Assembly: GCF_003390885.1 (NCBI RefSeq)
Contig: NZ_QMEL01000009.1
Location: 34,471-98,470, forward strand
Direction: 5' to 3'
From: Pelagibacterium sediminicola
GTDB lineage: Bacteria; Pseudomonadota; Alphaproteobacteria; Rhizobiales; Devosiaceae
DNA: 64,000 bases
Position 1 is the stretch's first letter. Each line of letters begins with the position of its first letter. The position numbers and the translations under genes were made by a program. Below are positions 31,897-41,558 of the stretch, in pieces. Below the pieces are notes generated by a model. That model was not told the origin of the DNA. It made no database searches and saw only the letters and a program-made list of their open reading frames with translations.

Positions 31897-32032
31897 TTTT
31901 TATCAATGCCAGCGCATAACCCTGTCCCGTCATGCCCGGTCGATCGCCCTGCGGTTTGCCGCAAAAACTTGACGCGTGGCGGTCCCACTGGTCCGGATCG
32001 AACCGCAGCAGACCTTCAACAGGATCCTTCCC

Positions 32033-32998
32033 ATGACCGTTTTGAACCTTTCAGCCGCGGCTGCAGTGCTGGCGCTCGTCTCCGCTCCAGCCCTTGCGGC
32101 CGAGCCCGTTTCGGTGACCCTCGACTGGACGCCGAACACCAATTTCGTCGGGCTTTATGTCGCGCAAGCGCTGGGGCTTTACGAGGCGGTCGGGCTGGAT
32201 GTCGAGATCACGCCCTTCGCCTTCGGGCAGGAGGCTGGTGATTTTGCCATGTACGGCGTGCTCGATTTCTATACCGCGAAAGCGGCGGGACATGACGCGG
32301 TGGGCGTTTTCGCCGTCATCCAGACCGAAACCGGCCGTCTCGCCTACAGTAGCGACGCGATCTCCAGCCCGCGCGATCTCGCGGGAGGGGTGTATGGCGG
32401 CTTTGGCACGACATGGGAGAAGGCGATCATCGACACGATGATCGCTCATGATAAGGGCGAGCCGGTCTATGAGAGCGTGACACTCGATGGCTCGGTCTAT
32501 GATGCGCTGCGGTCAGGCGAGATCGATTTCACGCTCGAAGTGGTGACCTGGCAGGGCGTCGAGAACGAACTTGCGGGCCACCAGATCGAGACGTTTCGTT
32601 ATGCCGACTACGGCGTACCCGACCAGCATACCATCATCCTTGCTGCCGACGAAGCGTTCCTCGAGGGGCGCCCGGAGGTTGCGCAGGCGTTCATCGCGGC
32701 GACGCGGGAAGGCTACGCCCATGCGGTCGAAAACTCCGAAGCGGCGGTGGAAATGCTGATCGAGGCGGCCCCCGAACTTGCCGAACAGGCCGATCTGGTG
32801 CGCCGATCGATGGAGGTGATGATCGAGGGCAATTATCTGGCGCGGGAGGATGGGACGATCGGGGCGTTCGACGACAGCCTCATGATCGAACTGGGCAATT
32901 TCCTCTTCGAGGCCGGCGCGATGATCGGTGCCGATGGCGTTCCGCTGGCGAAAAAGCCTGATTTTTCCACCTATTACACAAACCGCTATCTCGATTGA
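32033..32998 (+). CDS. ThiY/NMT1-like thiamine-precursor substrate-binding protein
   Basis: 321 residues with signal peptide MTVLNLSAAAAVLALVSAPALAA. The mature start VTLDWTPNTNFVGLYVAQALG is the hallmark of the NMT1/THI5-like binding proteins such as ThiY, which bind hydroxymethylpyrimidine-type precursors. Control by the upstream TPP riboswitch supports this. The ATG at 32033 has AGGATC upstream; a longer frame from 31976 lacks sense before the signal peptide. No cognate permease or ATPase gene is adjacent: the next gene is rluD on the other strand. Confidence 0.9.
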   Translation: MTVLNLSAAAAVLALVSAPALAAEPVSVTLDWTPNTNFVGLYVAQALGLYEAVGLDVEITPFAFGQEAGDFAMYGVLDFYTAKAAGHDAVGVFAVIQTETGRLAYSSDAISSPRDLAGGVYGGFGTTWEKAIIDTMIAHDKGEPVYESVTLDGSVYDALRSGEIDFTLEVVTWQGVENELAGHQIETFRYADYGVPDQHTIILAADEAFLEGRPEVAQAFIAATREGYAHAVENSEAAVEMLIEAAPELAEQADLVRRSMEVMIEGNYLAREDGTIGAFDDSLMIELGNFLFEAGAMIGADGVPLAKKPDFSTYYTNRYLD

Positions 32999-33029
32999 GC
33001 GTGAGAAAGGGGCGGGCGTTGCCCCGCCC

Positions 33030-34037
33030 CTATCCGTTGGTTGCGAGTACAGCGCGCAGGGTGGCCATACCGGTGGGGAGTGGGGCCTCGAAGCGCATTA
33101 CTTCGCCGCTTGCCGGATGTGCAAAACCGAGAACGGCGGCATGCAGCGCCTGCCGGTCCAGCACCCGGAGAGCCGTCTGTGCCGAATCGGGCAGTGTGTT
33201 GATCTTGGTGGCAAAGCCTGCGCCATAAAGGGCATCGCCCAGAAGCGGGTGGCCGATATGGGCTATGTGGACGCGGATCTGATGGGTGCGACCGGTTTCG
33301 AGTGCGCAAGCGAGTTCGGCGACGGCGAAGTCATCGCCGCCGAACTTGTGCGTTACACGATAGTGGGTGATCGCTTCGCGCCCGCCGGTTTTCAGGACGG
33401 CCTGCTTGAGGCGATTGCCCGGATCGCGGCCGATCAGCGTTTCGACCGTGCCCCTGAGCGGGTTGGGAATGCCCCAGACGAACGCGGTATATTCGCGTTC
33501 GAGCGGGCCGGTGCGCCCGTGGTCGGCAAATTGGGCGGCAAGCCCGTTATGGGCGGTTTCGGTCTTGGCGACGACGATCACGCCTGAGGTGTCCTTGTCG
33601 AGCCGGTGGACGATGCCGGGGCGTCTGACCCCACCGATGCCGCGCAAGGAGTTCCCGCAATGGTGGATGAGCGCGTTGACGAGCGTGCCGTCCTCATTGC
33701 CCGGGGCGGGATGGACAACGAGACCGGCGGGCTTGTTGATGACGATGAGATGCTCGTCCTCGAAAAGGATATCGAGTGCGATATTTTCGCCCTGCGGTTC
33801 GGGATCGACCGGCTCGGGCGCCGCAAGGGTGATGGACTCGGCGGGTTTGACGCGATATTTCGGCGTCACATTGGGCGTGCCGTTGACGCTGACCGCGCCA
33901 TCAAGGACCATGTCCTTGATGCGGTTGCGCGAAAATTGCGGAAAGCGGGACGCCAGAAACGCATCGAGCCTTGTGCCGGACTCGTCCTCGGCGACAATCG
34001 TGCTCAGTTCCTGATTTCCGATCGGATTGCCGGCCAT
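33030..34037 (-). CDS. Ribosomal large-subunit pseudouridine synthase, RluD/RluA family
   Basis: 335 residues from ATG 34037. An S4-like RNA-binding domain (about 15-75; GTRLDAFLASRFPQFSRNRI) precedes the catalytic domain with GIVHRLDKDTSGVIVVAKT, whose Asp is the nucleophile, and LETGRTHQIRVHIAHIGHPL. RluD modifies helix 69 of 23S rRNA; the exact RluA-family member is not certain. The start codon overlaps, head to head, the start codon of the + strand gene at 34036. Confidence 0.93.
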   Translation of the reverse strand: MAGNPIGNQELSTIVAEDESGTRLDAFLASRFPQFSRNRIKDMVLDGAVSVNGTPNVTPKYRVKPAESITLAAPEPVDPEPQGENIALDILFEDEHLIVINKPAGLVVHPAPGNEDGTLVNALIHHCGNSLRGIGGVRRPGIVHRLDKDTSGVIVVAKTETAHNGLAAQFADHGRTGPLEREYTAFVWGIPNPLRGTVETLIGRDPGNRLKQAVLKTGGREAITHYRVTHKFGGDDFAVAELACALETGRTHQIRVHIAHIGHPLLGDALYGAGFATKINTLPDSAQTALRVLDRQALHAAVLGFAHPASGEVMRFEAPLPTGMATLRAVLATNG

Positions 34038-34386
34038 GAACCAGACTTTCAATTCCGAGGAGACCGAGGCCCCGCTCGAGGGCGAGGCGCTCGCTCTCAT
34101 CAATCGAGCCCGCCGCCGCGCGGCGATCTCGATGCTCATCTTGTTGATGGGCTTTATGACGATTGCGGGGGTGGTTGTCTATCGGCTCTCGACGATGACC
34201 TCAAATCCGGGCGCGGCCTTTGCGCTGGAAAGCGTCAGCGTGCCGGCGGGCGCCGAGGTGATTTCCGCCATGGCGCAGGATGGGCTTGTGATGGTGGCCT
34301 ACCGGCTGGGTGAGGAAACCATGATCCGCCTTTATGATGGAGAAAGCGGCGAGATCGTGAGCGGGATTGCGGTGGTAGCGGAATAG
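34036..34386 (+). CDS. Small single-pass membrane protein, divergent to rluD
   Basis: 116 residues: a charged N-terminus, EALALINRARRRAAISM, one membrane helix (about 34-54; LILLMGFMTIAGVVVYRL) and a periplasmic tail of mixed strands (VPAGAEVISAMAQDGLVMVAYRL). It resembles the small proteins of unknown function (DUF6476-like) that often sit head to head with rluA-type genes in alphaproteobacteria; that is from memory and not checked. The ATG at 34036 shares two bases with the rluD start codon on the other strand. Confidence 0.7.
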   Translation: MNQTFNSEETEAPLEGEALALINRARRRAAISMLILLMGFMTIAGVVVYRLSTMTSNPGAAFALESVSVPAGAEVISAMAQDGLVMVAYRLGEETMIRLYDGESGEIVSGIAVVAE

Positions 34387-34530
34387 GGCAGTTCGACAGT
34401 CTGGCGGTTGTGGCGGGATCGCGCTGAATTCCGGGAACGAGTCCCGGAATGACAATGGAGTTTTTGGCAAAGATCACCCTTGCTCCAACGTCACCCCGGT
34501 ATTCATTACCGGGGTCCAGACCAATGCTTC
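34387..34530. repeat. Extragenic palindrome, family C copy 4 (core only)
   Basis: Contains ATTCCGGGAACGAGTCCCGG with AATGACAATGGAG and CCCCGGTATTCATTACCGGGG with TCCAGACC, as in the cores at 29103, 53234 and 57067, but no recognisable terminal arms. Lies between the small membrane protein gene and sdaA; 34531-34644 shows nothing else. Confidence 0.7.
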
Positions 34531-34644
34531 TGCAAACACGGGGTGTTCAGCTATTCCGCCAGAACCCGAACGTCTCTGGATCATGCCCTAACCTGTTGTT
34601 TGTCGTGCGGTCGAACCGGAAAAGTCTGCAACTTTTCCTGTCCC

Positions 34645-36024
34645 TCAGCAGTCTGGCACCGCAACGCTCAGCCCGCCCAGCGAGGTTTCCTTGTAGCGCT
34701 CGTCCATGTCGCGGCCGGTCTGGCGCATGGTTTCGATGCAGGCATCGAGAGAGACGATGTGGGTGCCGTCGCCCTGCATGGCCAGCGATGCGGCGGCGAC
34801 AGCCTTGACCGCGCCCATGCCGTTGCGCTCGATGCAAGGGATCTGCACGAGCCCCCTGATGGGGTCGCAGGTCATGCCCAGATGGTGTTCGAGGGCGATT
34901 TCGGCGGCGTTTTCGATCTGGGCGTTGGTGCCGCCGAGCGCGGCGCAAAGCGCGGCGGCGGCCATGGCTGAGGCCGAGCCAACTTCGCCCTGACAGCCCA
35001 CTTCGGCTCCGGAAATGGAGGCGTTGTACTTGATGAGCCCGCCGATGGCGGCGGCGGTCAGCAGCATGTCGGGGATCTTGTCCTCGCGCGCGCCGGGAAC
35101 GTGGTCGATATAATAGCGGATGACCGCCGGGATGACGCCCGCCGCGCCGTTGGTGGGGGCGGTGACGACCTGCCCGCCCGCTGCGTTCTCCTCGTTGACC
35201 GCCATGGCATAGGCCGAAAGCCAGTCAATGGCCGAATGGAGCGGCACGTCGTTGCGTCCTGCATGGCTGGTGAGGTTGTTATAAAGCGCGCGGGCCCGGC
35301 GCTTGACGCGCAAGCCGCCCGGCAACTCGCCCTCGGCTGCAAGGCCACGGTCGATGCAGCGGTTCATCACCGCCCAGATGTTGAGGAGCCGTGCTGAAAA
35401 GGCGTCGCGCTCAAGATGGGCCTGCTCGTTAGCGTGCTTCATCCGGGCGACCGTGAGGCCGGATTCGCTGCCCATGAGCAGCATTTCGGCGGCGTTGGCA
35501 AAAGGGTAGGGGACCGACATGGATGGCGAAGCGGGCCCCTCGCCCGCTTCCATTTCGGCGGCGGTGTTGATGAAGCCGCCGCCTATGGAAAAATAGGTTT
35601 CCTCGATGACCGGCGCGCCGCTTTCGTCGACCAGCGCAAAGCGCATGCCGTTAGGATGGGCGTCGAGCCGCACCTTTTTTTCGAGCACGAGACCGGTTTC
35701 CGGATCAAGGGCAATGCGCCAGCCATGGCCGGGGGCAATCGCCTTGCGCGCATAAAGATCGGCAATGGCGGCCTGCGCGCGTTCCTTGTCGTAGTCTTCC
35801 GGGGTGAACCCCAGGCAGCCGGCAAGGACGGCATCGACGGTGCCGTGGCCGATGCCGGTATAGGCCAGCGAGCCGTAAAGGGTCGCCTCGAGGCGCGTGC
35901 CGGGCCGGGGTTCGATATCGCGCAGGCGCTCAAGAAAGCGGGCAGCCGCCAACATCGGTCCCATCGTATGGGACGATGAGGGGCCCACGCCGATCTTGAA
36001 GACATCGAAGACCGAAACGAACAT
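34645..36024 (-). CDS. sdaA: L-serine ammonia-lyase (single-chain, iron-sulfur type)
   Basis: Deaminates serine to pyruvate and ammonia. 459 residues, fused beta and alpha domains as in E. coli SdaA. The N-terminal [21 protein letters not shown] is the substrate-domain signature; the C-terminal catalytic domain has [18 protein letters not shown] and [18 protein letters not shown] with the cysteines expected to hold the 4Fe-4S cluster. The window thus carries both serine synthesis (serC-serA) and breakdown. Single gene with its own leader (36025-36239). Confidence 0.96.
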   Translation of the reverse strand: MFVSVFDVFKIGVGPSSSHTMGPMLAAARFLERLRDIEPRPGTRLEATLYGSLAYTGIGHGTVDAVLAGCLGFTPEDYDKERAQAAIADLYARKAIAPGHGWRIALDPETGLVLEKKVRLDAHPNGMRFALVDESGAPVIEETYFSIGGGFINTAAEMEAGEGPASPSMSVPYPFANAAEMLLMGSESGLTVARMKHANEQAHLERDAFSARLLNIWAVMNRCIDRGLAAEGELPGGLRVKRRARALYNNLTSHAGRNDVPLHSAIDWLSAYAMAVNEENAAGGQVVTAPTNGAAGVIPAVIRYYIDHVPGAREDKIPDMLLTAAAIGGLIKYNASISGAEVGCQGEVGSASAMAAAALCAALGGTNAQIENAAEIALEHHLGMTCDPIRGLVQIPCIERNGMGAVKAVAAASLAMQGDGTHIVSLDACIETMRQTGRDMDERYKETSLGGLSVAVPDC

Positions 36025-36239
36025 GGCGCCAGACGCTCCATCAACGCGGGTGTTTCAACGATAGGGAATAGAACAAGTTTGCGCCCGTCAATCGCGGATG
36101 GCGCGATCTCGATCGTCAAAAACCGGTTTTTCGCGTGTGGAAGGCAATGGTGGCAGGTTTGAGCAAAAATGTTCTAACGCCTGATGCGCTGTCCTGCCCT
36201 TCGCCCGTGTTTTTTGAGGGGCATGCGGTTGGCCTGGGC

Positions 36240-36650
36240 TCAGCGGCGATAGCGCAGGCGACCGATCTCGTCGTATTCGGCCTGCTCGCGCTTGAGTTGC
36301 TCGGCTTCCTCGCGGGCGGTTTCGCGCGCGTCGAGCAGTTCGACTTTCTTCAGGTCCTCGATCGCTTCGGCCAGTTCGTCCTGGGCTGCTTCGAGTTTGC
36401 CGCGCATGTCGTTGGCGGAGTTGACCAGATTGTCCCGGCGGGTGATGGCGGCCTTGGCGAAGGTCGAATAGGCGAAGTGCGCGACATCGGAGATGCCGGT
36501 TTTCTGATGCTCGATCTCGATCTGCTGGTCCAGTTCGGCGGCCATGCGCTCGAAATCGGCGACCATGGTTTCGATCTGCAGCACCTGGCGGCGCTTCTCG
36601 TCCACCTGGAACTTCTTGAGACGGATCAGGCTCGCGCTCTTCGACTTCAT
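36240..36650 (-). CDS. fliJ: Flagellar protein FliJ
   Basis: Stalk of the flagellar export ATPase. 136 residues, almost all coiled coil (SASLIRLKKFQVDEKRRQVL and further heptads to the end), highly charged. Directly downstream of fliI with 19 bases between, as in Caulobacter fliI-fliJ. Identification rests on length, coiled coil and position; FliJ is poorly conserved in sequence. Confidence 0.88.
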   Translation of the reverse strand: MKSKSASLIRLKKFQVDEKRRQVLQIETMVADFERMAAELDQQIEIEHQKTGISDVAHFAYSTFAKAAITRRDNLVNSANDMRGKLEAAQDELAEAIEDLKKVELLDARETAREEAEQLKREQAEYDEIGRLRYRR

Positions 36651-36669
36651 GACTTGTACTCCTTACACA

Positions 36670-38004
36670 TCAAGCCGAGTCTCCCCCGCCACCGGTCTCC
36701 AATATGGCCGCCAGCAGATTGTAGCCGTCGGCGATAGAGGTGCGTTCATCCCCGCTCTGGCTCAAAAACGCCTCCAGCGCGGGGTTGAGCGCGATGGCGC
36801 GGTCAACCTTGGGATCCGATCCTTTCCGGTATGCCCCCAGCCGGATCAGTTCCTCCATGTCGGCGAAAACCGACATCAGTTCGCGTGCCTTTGCGAGTGT
36901 GGGCCGGAAATCTTCCGGCACGCAGCCCGGCATGGTCCGCGAGACGGAGCGCAGCACATTGATCGCGGGATAACGTCCCCGCTCGGCAATGGCCCGTTCC
37001 ATGACAATGTGTCCATCAAGAATGCCCCGGACGGCATCCGCGATGGGCTCGTTGTGATCATCACCTTCCACCAAAACGGTAAATAGACCGGTAACGGAGC
37101 CTGAATTAACCAATCCGGGTCCGGCGCGCTCGAGCAGGCGCGGCAACTCGGTGAAGACGGTCGGGGGGTAGCCCTTGGCGGTGGGCGGCTCGCCGGTGGC
37201 CAGCCCGATCTCGCGCTGGGCCATGGCAAAACGGGTGAGGCTGTCCATCATGCACAGGACGCGCTTGCCCCGGTCGCGGAAATATTCGGCCAGCGTCATG
37301 GTGAGATAAGCGGCCTGGCGGCGCATCAGCGCGGGTTCGTCGGAGGTCGCGACGATGACGATGGCGCGCTTGATGCCGGCTTCGCCCAGATATTCGGTGA
37401 TGAATTCCTGCACCTCGCGTCCGCGCTCGCCGATCAGCCCGACAATGGCGACATCGACGTCGGTGTTGCGGGTGAGCATCGACATGAGCACCGATTTGCC
37501 TACGCCCGAACCGGCAAAAATGCCCATGCGCTGGCCTTCGCAACACGTGGTGAAGGTATTGAGGCACCGCACGCCCAGATCGATCGGGTTGCCCACGCGG
37601 GCGCGTTCGTGGGCGGGCAGGGGGGTGCTGCGCAGCCCATAGGGTTGGGCGCCGCGCAGCAGCGCCGGGCCGCCATCGATGGGTTCGGCTTCGGCGTTGA
37701 TGACGCGGCCCAGCCAGCTTTCATCGGGATAAACGGCCCCGTCATGGCCGGCGAACACCGCCTTGCAGCCCAGCCGTATGCCCTCGACGGGGCCAAAGGG
37801 CAGGCACAGCGCCAGGCCGTCGCGGAACCCGATGATTTCGCAGGTGAGCGTCGTCCCGTTCTGGCTTTCGATGAAGACGCGGCCGCCCACGCGCAATTCA
37901 CGCACCGGGCCAACCACTTCGATGAGCAGGCCCTGGACGGTCTTGACCCGGCCAAAGACTTCGATTTCGTCTATGGCGTCGATATCGGCGATCAGCGAAC
38001 GCAC
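36670..38004 (-). CDS. fliI: Flagellum-specific export ATPase FliI
   Basis: F1-beta-like ATPase of the flagellar export gate. Walker A in [17 protein letters not shown], Walker B in [18 protein letters not shown], and the family loop [18 protein letters not shown]. The GTG at 38004 is chosen because GGAGA lies seven bases upstream and the 444-residue product has normal length; the frame stays open to 38142 but its earlier ATGs lack a ribosome-binding site. A candidate CtrA box lies about 50 bases upstream. Divergent from ctrA. Confidence 0.96.
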   Translation of the reverse strand: MRSLIADIDAIDEIEVFGRVKTVQGLLIEVVGPVRELRVGGRVFIESQNGTTLTCEIIGFRDGLALCLPFGPVEGIRLGCKAVFAGHDGAVYPDESWLGRVINAEAEPIDGGPALLRGAQPYGLRSTPLPAHERARVGNPIDLGVRCLNTFTTCCEGQRMGIFAGSGVGKSVLMSMLTRNTDVDVAIVGLIGERGREVQEFITEYLGEAGIKRAIVIVATSDEPALMRRQAAYLTMTLAEYFRDRGKRVLCMMDSLTRFAMAQREIGLATGEPPTAKGYPPTVFTELPRLLERAGPGLVNSGSVTGLFTVLVEGDDHNEPIADAVRGILDGHIVMERAIAERGRYPAINVLRSVSRTMPGCVPEDFRPTLAKARELMSVFADMEELIRLGAYRKGSDPKVDRAIALNPALEAFLSQSGDERTSIADGYNLLAAILETGGGGDSA

Positions 38005-38008
38005 CGGC

Positions 38009-38323
38009 GATTCTCCGGGGATGGAACGATTCGCATCCCTGTTTACGCGACATTGGTAACCCATTGTTAAGGCTGGCGCGATATTGTGCGATGTTGAGTA
38101 AATTTTTTCTCGCCGCGCCCGCTTTGCGCCTTTTCCTGCCATGGTTGGTCGTTCGCCGAGTCCCTAGAGTCGGTTCTAGGGATTTCTTAAGGCTATACAT
38201 TAAGAAAATTTATTACTGTTTTTTATTTAATTTCAAATGGTTAGTTCATTTTTGTGTTAATATCCCTCGCATATTGCCCGTCTGAATCAGATTCTGTTAA
38301 CTAATTGCCGGTAGGTTCGAATC
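38009..38323. promoter_or_regulatory. Cluster of seven GANTC (CcrM) sites in the fliI-ctrA intergenic region
   Basis: GANTC occurs at 38009, 38028, 38158, 38167, 38284, 38290 and 38319. GANTC is the CcrM methylation site in alphaproteobacteria, and ctrA transcription in Caulobacter depends on methylation state and GcrA. The region is AT-rich at 38170-38260 against a GC-rich background, and has hairpin arms CCCTAGA/TCTAGGG (38162-38181). The whole 404-base gap holds no gene. Confidence 0.7.
38056..38070 (-). promoter_or_regulatory. Candidate CtrA box upstream of fliI
   Basis: On the minus strand: TTAA, seven bases, TTAC, close to the CtrA consensus TTAA-N7-TTAA. It is about 50 bases upstream of the fliI start; fliIJ is a CtrA-controlled class II operon in Caulobacter. 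Confidence 0.5.
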
Positions 38324-38373
38324 GTACCCAGTAGGGTTTGGTTAAGGGTTGCGGGCCACGGACGGCGGCACCC

Positions 38374-38389
38374 GGTTCCAGTAGGAACC
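38374..38389. promoter_or_regulatory. Perfect inverted repeat before ctrA
   Basis: GGTTCC-AGTA-GGAACC, ending 19 bases before the ctrA ATG. It could be an operator or a leader hairpin next to the ribosome-binding site; no known regulator is assigned. Confidence 0.45.
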
Positions 38390-38408
38390 TAAGGTTAAGG
38401 GGATTGGC

Positions 38409-39110
<702 letters not shown>

Positions 39111-39131
39111 CGCTTTACTAAAAGTTCTGGC

Positions 39132-39168
39132 AAAAAGCCCCGCGCGATCCTCCCGCGCGGGGCTTTTT
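39132..39168 (+). terminator. Rho-independent terminator after ctrA
   Basis: A 15-base perfect stem, AAAAAGCCCCGCGCG with CGCGCGGGGCTTTTT, loop of seven, 21 bases after the ctrA stop. Confidence 0.92.
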
Positions 39169-39180
39169 GTTTGAGCTTCA

Positions 39181-39330
39181 GCGCTTGAGGCAGCATCGCT
39201 GCCCCCTCACCCCCGGCCCCTCTCCCACGAGGGGAGAGGGGGCTCAAGAGCCGAAATATCCACGGAATATCCTTCTCCCCTCGTGGGAGAAGGTGGGCTT
39301 TCGCGCGAGCGAAAGGTCGGATGAGGGGGC
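39181..39330. repeat. Extragenic palindrome, family B copy 2
   Basis: Begins GCGCTTGAGGCAGCATCGCT, then CCCCCTCACCCCCGGCCCC, stems CTCTCCCACGAGGGGAGAG and CTTCTCCCCTCGTGGGAGAAG, and an extra hairpin CTTTCGCGCGAGCGAAAG before GGTCGGATGAGGGGGC. Same orientation as 18389-18540. Lies just before the convergent membrane-protein gene. Confidence 0.85.
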
Positions 39331-39354
39331 TGCGATGCCAGCGGCAGACGCCCC

Positions 39355-40146
39355 CTACACCACCGCCTTGCGGTAAAGATGCCATGTCGCGTGTCCGAGA
39401 ACGGGCAGGACGATGGCAAGCCCGACAAAGAAGGGCAGCGAGCCGACGAACAGCAGGACCGCGACGACGAGACCCCACGCCAGAAACTGGAGGGGACTGG
39501 CCGTGAAGGCACGGATTGAGGTTTCGATGCCGCGCCAGGCGCTACCACCGCGGTCGAGCAGCAGCGGGAAGGCGATGACCGTGGTCAGCAGGACGAACAG
39601 GGCAAAGCAGAAGCCTGCCAGGTTGCCCCACATCAACAGGCCCCAACCGCGCGGGGTGGTAAGTGTTTCCCCGACGAGCGCGATGAGCGTTGCGGGTGGG
39701 TCGGTGCGGAAATAAAACAGGTAGAGCGCGTTGGCCGCCATGAGCCAGAGGACGAAGCACGCCGCCAGCATCAGCCCCAGCACGACGATCGAACCGAGCG
39801 CGGGCGATCTGAGCACAAGGAAGGCGTAAGCGCCATGGCTCTCAAGGCTCTGTTCGCGCCTGCGGCTGATCTCATAGAGCCCCAGACCGGCGAGCGGTCC
39901 GAGCAGCGCGAAACCTGTCGCCAGGGGATAGAGCAGCCGAAACAGATCGCCCCCCGTTGTCCAAACGGTGAGCACGATCCCCACGATGGGATAGATGAGA
40001 ACGAGAAATAGATAGTGGGACGGCTTGTCCCAGAAATCGCTCACGCCCTTGCCCAATGCCTCCCCGACATCGGCCAGCGTTATATGCCGGACCGTATCGG
40101 CGGGAATTGGGGTGGTTTTAATGTGTTCGGTTGAGGTGAATGCCAT
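39355..40146 (-). CDS. DUF2189-family integral membrane protein
   Basis: 263 residues from ATG 40146, which has GGGAGG upstream (a longer frame exists but is unsupported). About six membrane segments, for instance YLFLVLIYPIVGIVLTVW, LVLRSPALGSIVVLGLMLAA and FALFVLLTTVIAFPLLLDRGG. The pattern, with a soluble N-terminus and GPLAGLGLYEISRRRE, fits DUF2189 proteins, whose function is unknown. Convergent with ctrA. No neighbour suggests a role. Confidence 0.75.
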   Translation of the reverse strand: MAFTSTEHIKTTPIPADTVRHITLADVGEALGKGVSDFWDKPSHYLFLVLIYPIVGIVLTVWTTGGDLFRLLYPLATGFALLGPLAGLGLYEISRRREQSLESHGAYAFLVLRSPALGSIVVLGLMLAACFVLWLMAANALYLFYFRTDPPATLIALVGETLTTPRGWGLLMWGNLAGFCFALFVLLTTVIAFPLLLDRGGSAWRGIETSIRAFTASPLQFLAWGLVVAVLLFVGSLPFFVGLAIVLPVLGHATWHLYRKAVV

Positions 40147-40404
40147 GCTGTCCTCCCGGCGATGGAAGCGGCAATTGGGTAAACGATAGCATGCCCAGGG
40201 TGGTTCCGCGCCCCGTTTCACGCAGATTTGCGCTGAATGGGACATAACGATGATTGCGACGATTTCGCACAATGAAGAAGAATTTCATTTATAGGTCAGT
40301 CGGTTATCGTTTCCCTCACATGCGGCTGCGACATCGGGTCAGATGCCTGATGCATCGTCTGAGGGTAGGGTTCTGTCGGTGCAGCAGTTGAGGAGCCGTG
40401 TGAC

Positions 40405-40929
40405 GTGGCCCGGCGATTTCGGTATCCCCAGACCGGCGCGTTGATGCGTCATTTCCAGGAAGGCGATTTCCTCGACAGCCAGATCGCGCCCGTTGCCGAT
40501 GGCTCGCTTCAGGCCGCCGATATTGCGATCATCACCTTTTTCACCATGCCCAAATGGGTGCTGGCGCTCTTGTGGATGCGCAATGCGCTGGTCCGGCCTT
40601 TCGGGATCAACACCGGGGAGGCGCACGGATATGCGCCACCGACGCGGGAGGATCTGGTTTCGGGACGCTATGAGGGCGTGTTCGCCATCGATTTCGTCTC
40701 CGAGGAAGAAATTACCTTCGGCACCGATGACGTGCATCTCAACTTCCGGGTGTCGGTGATCAGGACGCGCGAGCCCAGGGACCATGCGGCGATCACCACA
40801 TGGGTGCATCCGCACAACTGGCTGGGGCGGCTTTATCTTGTTGCCGTCTATCCGTTCCACAAGCTGATCGTGTGGCGGATGCTGGCCAATCTCAAGGACC
40901 GTCAGTCCGGGCGCATCATTCAGGCGTAG
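40405..40929 (+). CDS. DUF2867-like protein
   Basis: 174 residues starting from GTG 40405, with AGGAG nine bases upstream. The segment DIAIITFFTMPKWVLALLWM followed by RNALVRPFGI and the C-terminal VHPHNWLGRLYLVAVYPFHK match the DUF2867 pattern of small proteins of unknown function. Not clearly membrane-bound, though the centre is hydrophobic. The 3' end overlaps the convergent response-regulator gene by ten bases. Confidence 0.68.
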   Translation: MARRFRYPQTGALMRHFQEGDFLDSQIAPVADGSLQAADIAIITFFTMPKWVLALLWMRNALVRPFGINTGEAHGYAPPTREDLVSGRYEGVFAIDFVSEEEITFGTDDVHLNFRVSVIRTREPRDHAAITTWVHPHNWLGRLYLVAVYPFHKLIVWRMLANLKDRQSGRIIQA

Positions 40930-41279
40930 GGCTGGAACTTTTCCTCCAGCATTGCCTGGTCGAAAGGCTTGAGCATGTGGTCATCGGCCCCGGCCTTGCG
41001 GGCCATGGCGATCTGGCCGATGTCGCGTTCGGTGAGGCAATAAACGACCCTGGGACGATCGCCGCCATTGTAGCCGCGCAGCGCCTTCAAAAATTCGAGT
41101 CCGCCCATTACGGGCATCTGCCAGTCGAGCAGGATGACGTCGGGCATCTCGCGGGTGCATTTGTCATAGGCTTCCTGACCGTCTTCGGCCTCGTCCACGA
41201 TAAAATCCATATCCTCGAGAATGCGGCGCGCGACCTTGCGGATGACGCTCGAGTCATCAACGATCAGGCACGATTTCAT
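40920..41279 (-). CDS. Single-domain CheY-like response regulator
   Basis: 119 residues, receiver only. The acidic pair is Asp8-Asp9 (CLIVDDSSVIRKVARRIL), the phospho-acceptor Asp52 is in VILLDWQMPVMGGLEFL, and the Lys is in DHMLKPFD. It lies on the same strand as and downstream of chpT, 279 bases apart with repeat B3 between. Position suggests a role in the ChpT phosphorelay or in motor control, but it lacks the features that would name it CpdR or DivK. Confidence 0.9.
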   Translation of the reverse strand: MKSCLIVDDSSVIRKVARRILEDMDFIVDEAEDGQEAYDKCTREMPDVILLDWQMPVMGGLEFLKALRGYNGGDRPRVVYCLTERDIGQIAMARKAGADDHMLKPFDQAMLEEKFQPYA

Positions 41280-41389
41280 CGCTTTTCTCCCCGGGGTGAC
41301 GGTATGGAGAAAGCCTATAGGGGATAGGTTAGCGAAGGTTTAGCGCCTCCAAGCTGCCCGGATATTCCATGCTTGTGGTTTGCACCGCG

Positions 41390-41534
41390 CACCCCTCATC
41401 CGACCTTTCGCTTGCGCGAAAGCCCACCTTCTCCCTCAAGGGGAGAAGGGGACTCCTTGGATGTATCGGCTCTTGAGCCCCCCTCTCCCCTTGAGGGAGA
41501 GGGGCTGGGGGTGAGGGGTGCTGCGATGTCAGCC
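41390..41534. repeat. Extragenic palindrome, family B copy 3 (inverted)
   Basis: Opposite orientation to copies 1 and 2: CACCCCTCATCCGACC, hairpin CTTTCGCTTGCGCGAAAG, CTTCTCCCTCAAGGGGAGAAG, then CTCTCCCCTTGAGGGAGAGG, GGCTGGGGGTGAGGGGTG. Arms retain pairing although the bases differ from copies 1 and 2 (CCCTCAAGGGG against CCCACGAGGGG), which points to selection on structure. Confidence 0.83.
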
Positions 41535-41558
41535 AAAGAAGCTAAATATCGATACGGC

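Noticed and set aside
31852..32241. GTG-started frame overlapping the second TPP riboswitch
   Set aside because: Its first bases are the aptamer core and it runs out of frame through the signal peptide of the ThiY-like gene.
38187..38205. TTAA pair upstream of ctrA as an autoregulatory CtrA box
   Set aside because: The two TTAA are nine bases apart, not seven; other TTAA there are isolated. An autoregulatory site may exist but this is not a match.
39181..39330. Repeated hairpins considered as CRISPR
   Set aside because: The repeats are palindromic, dispersed singly through the window and lack regular spacers or cas genes.
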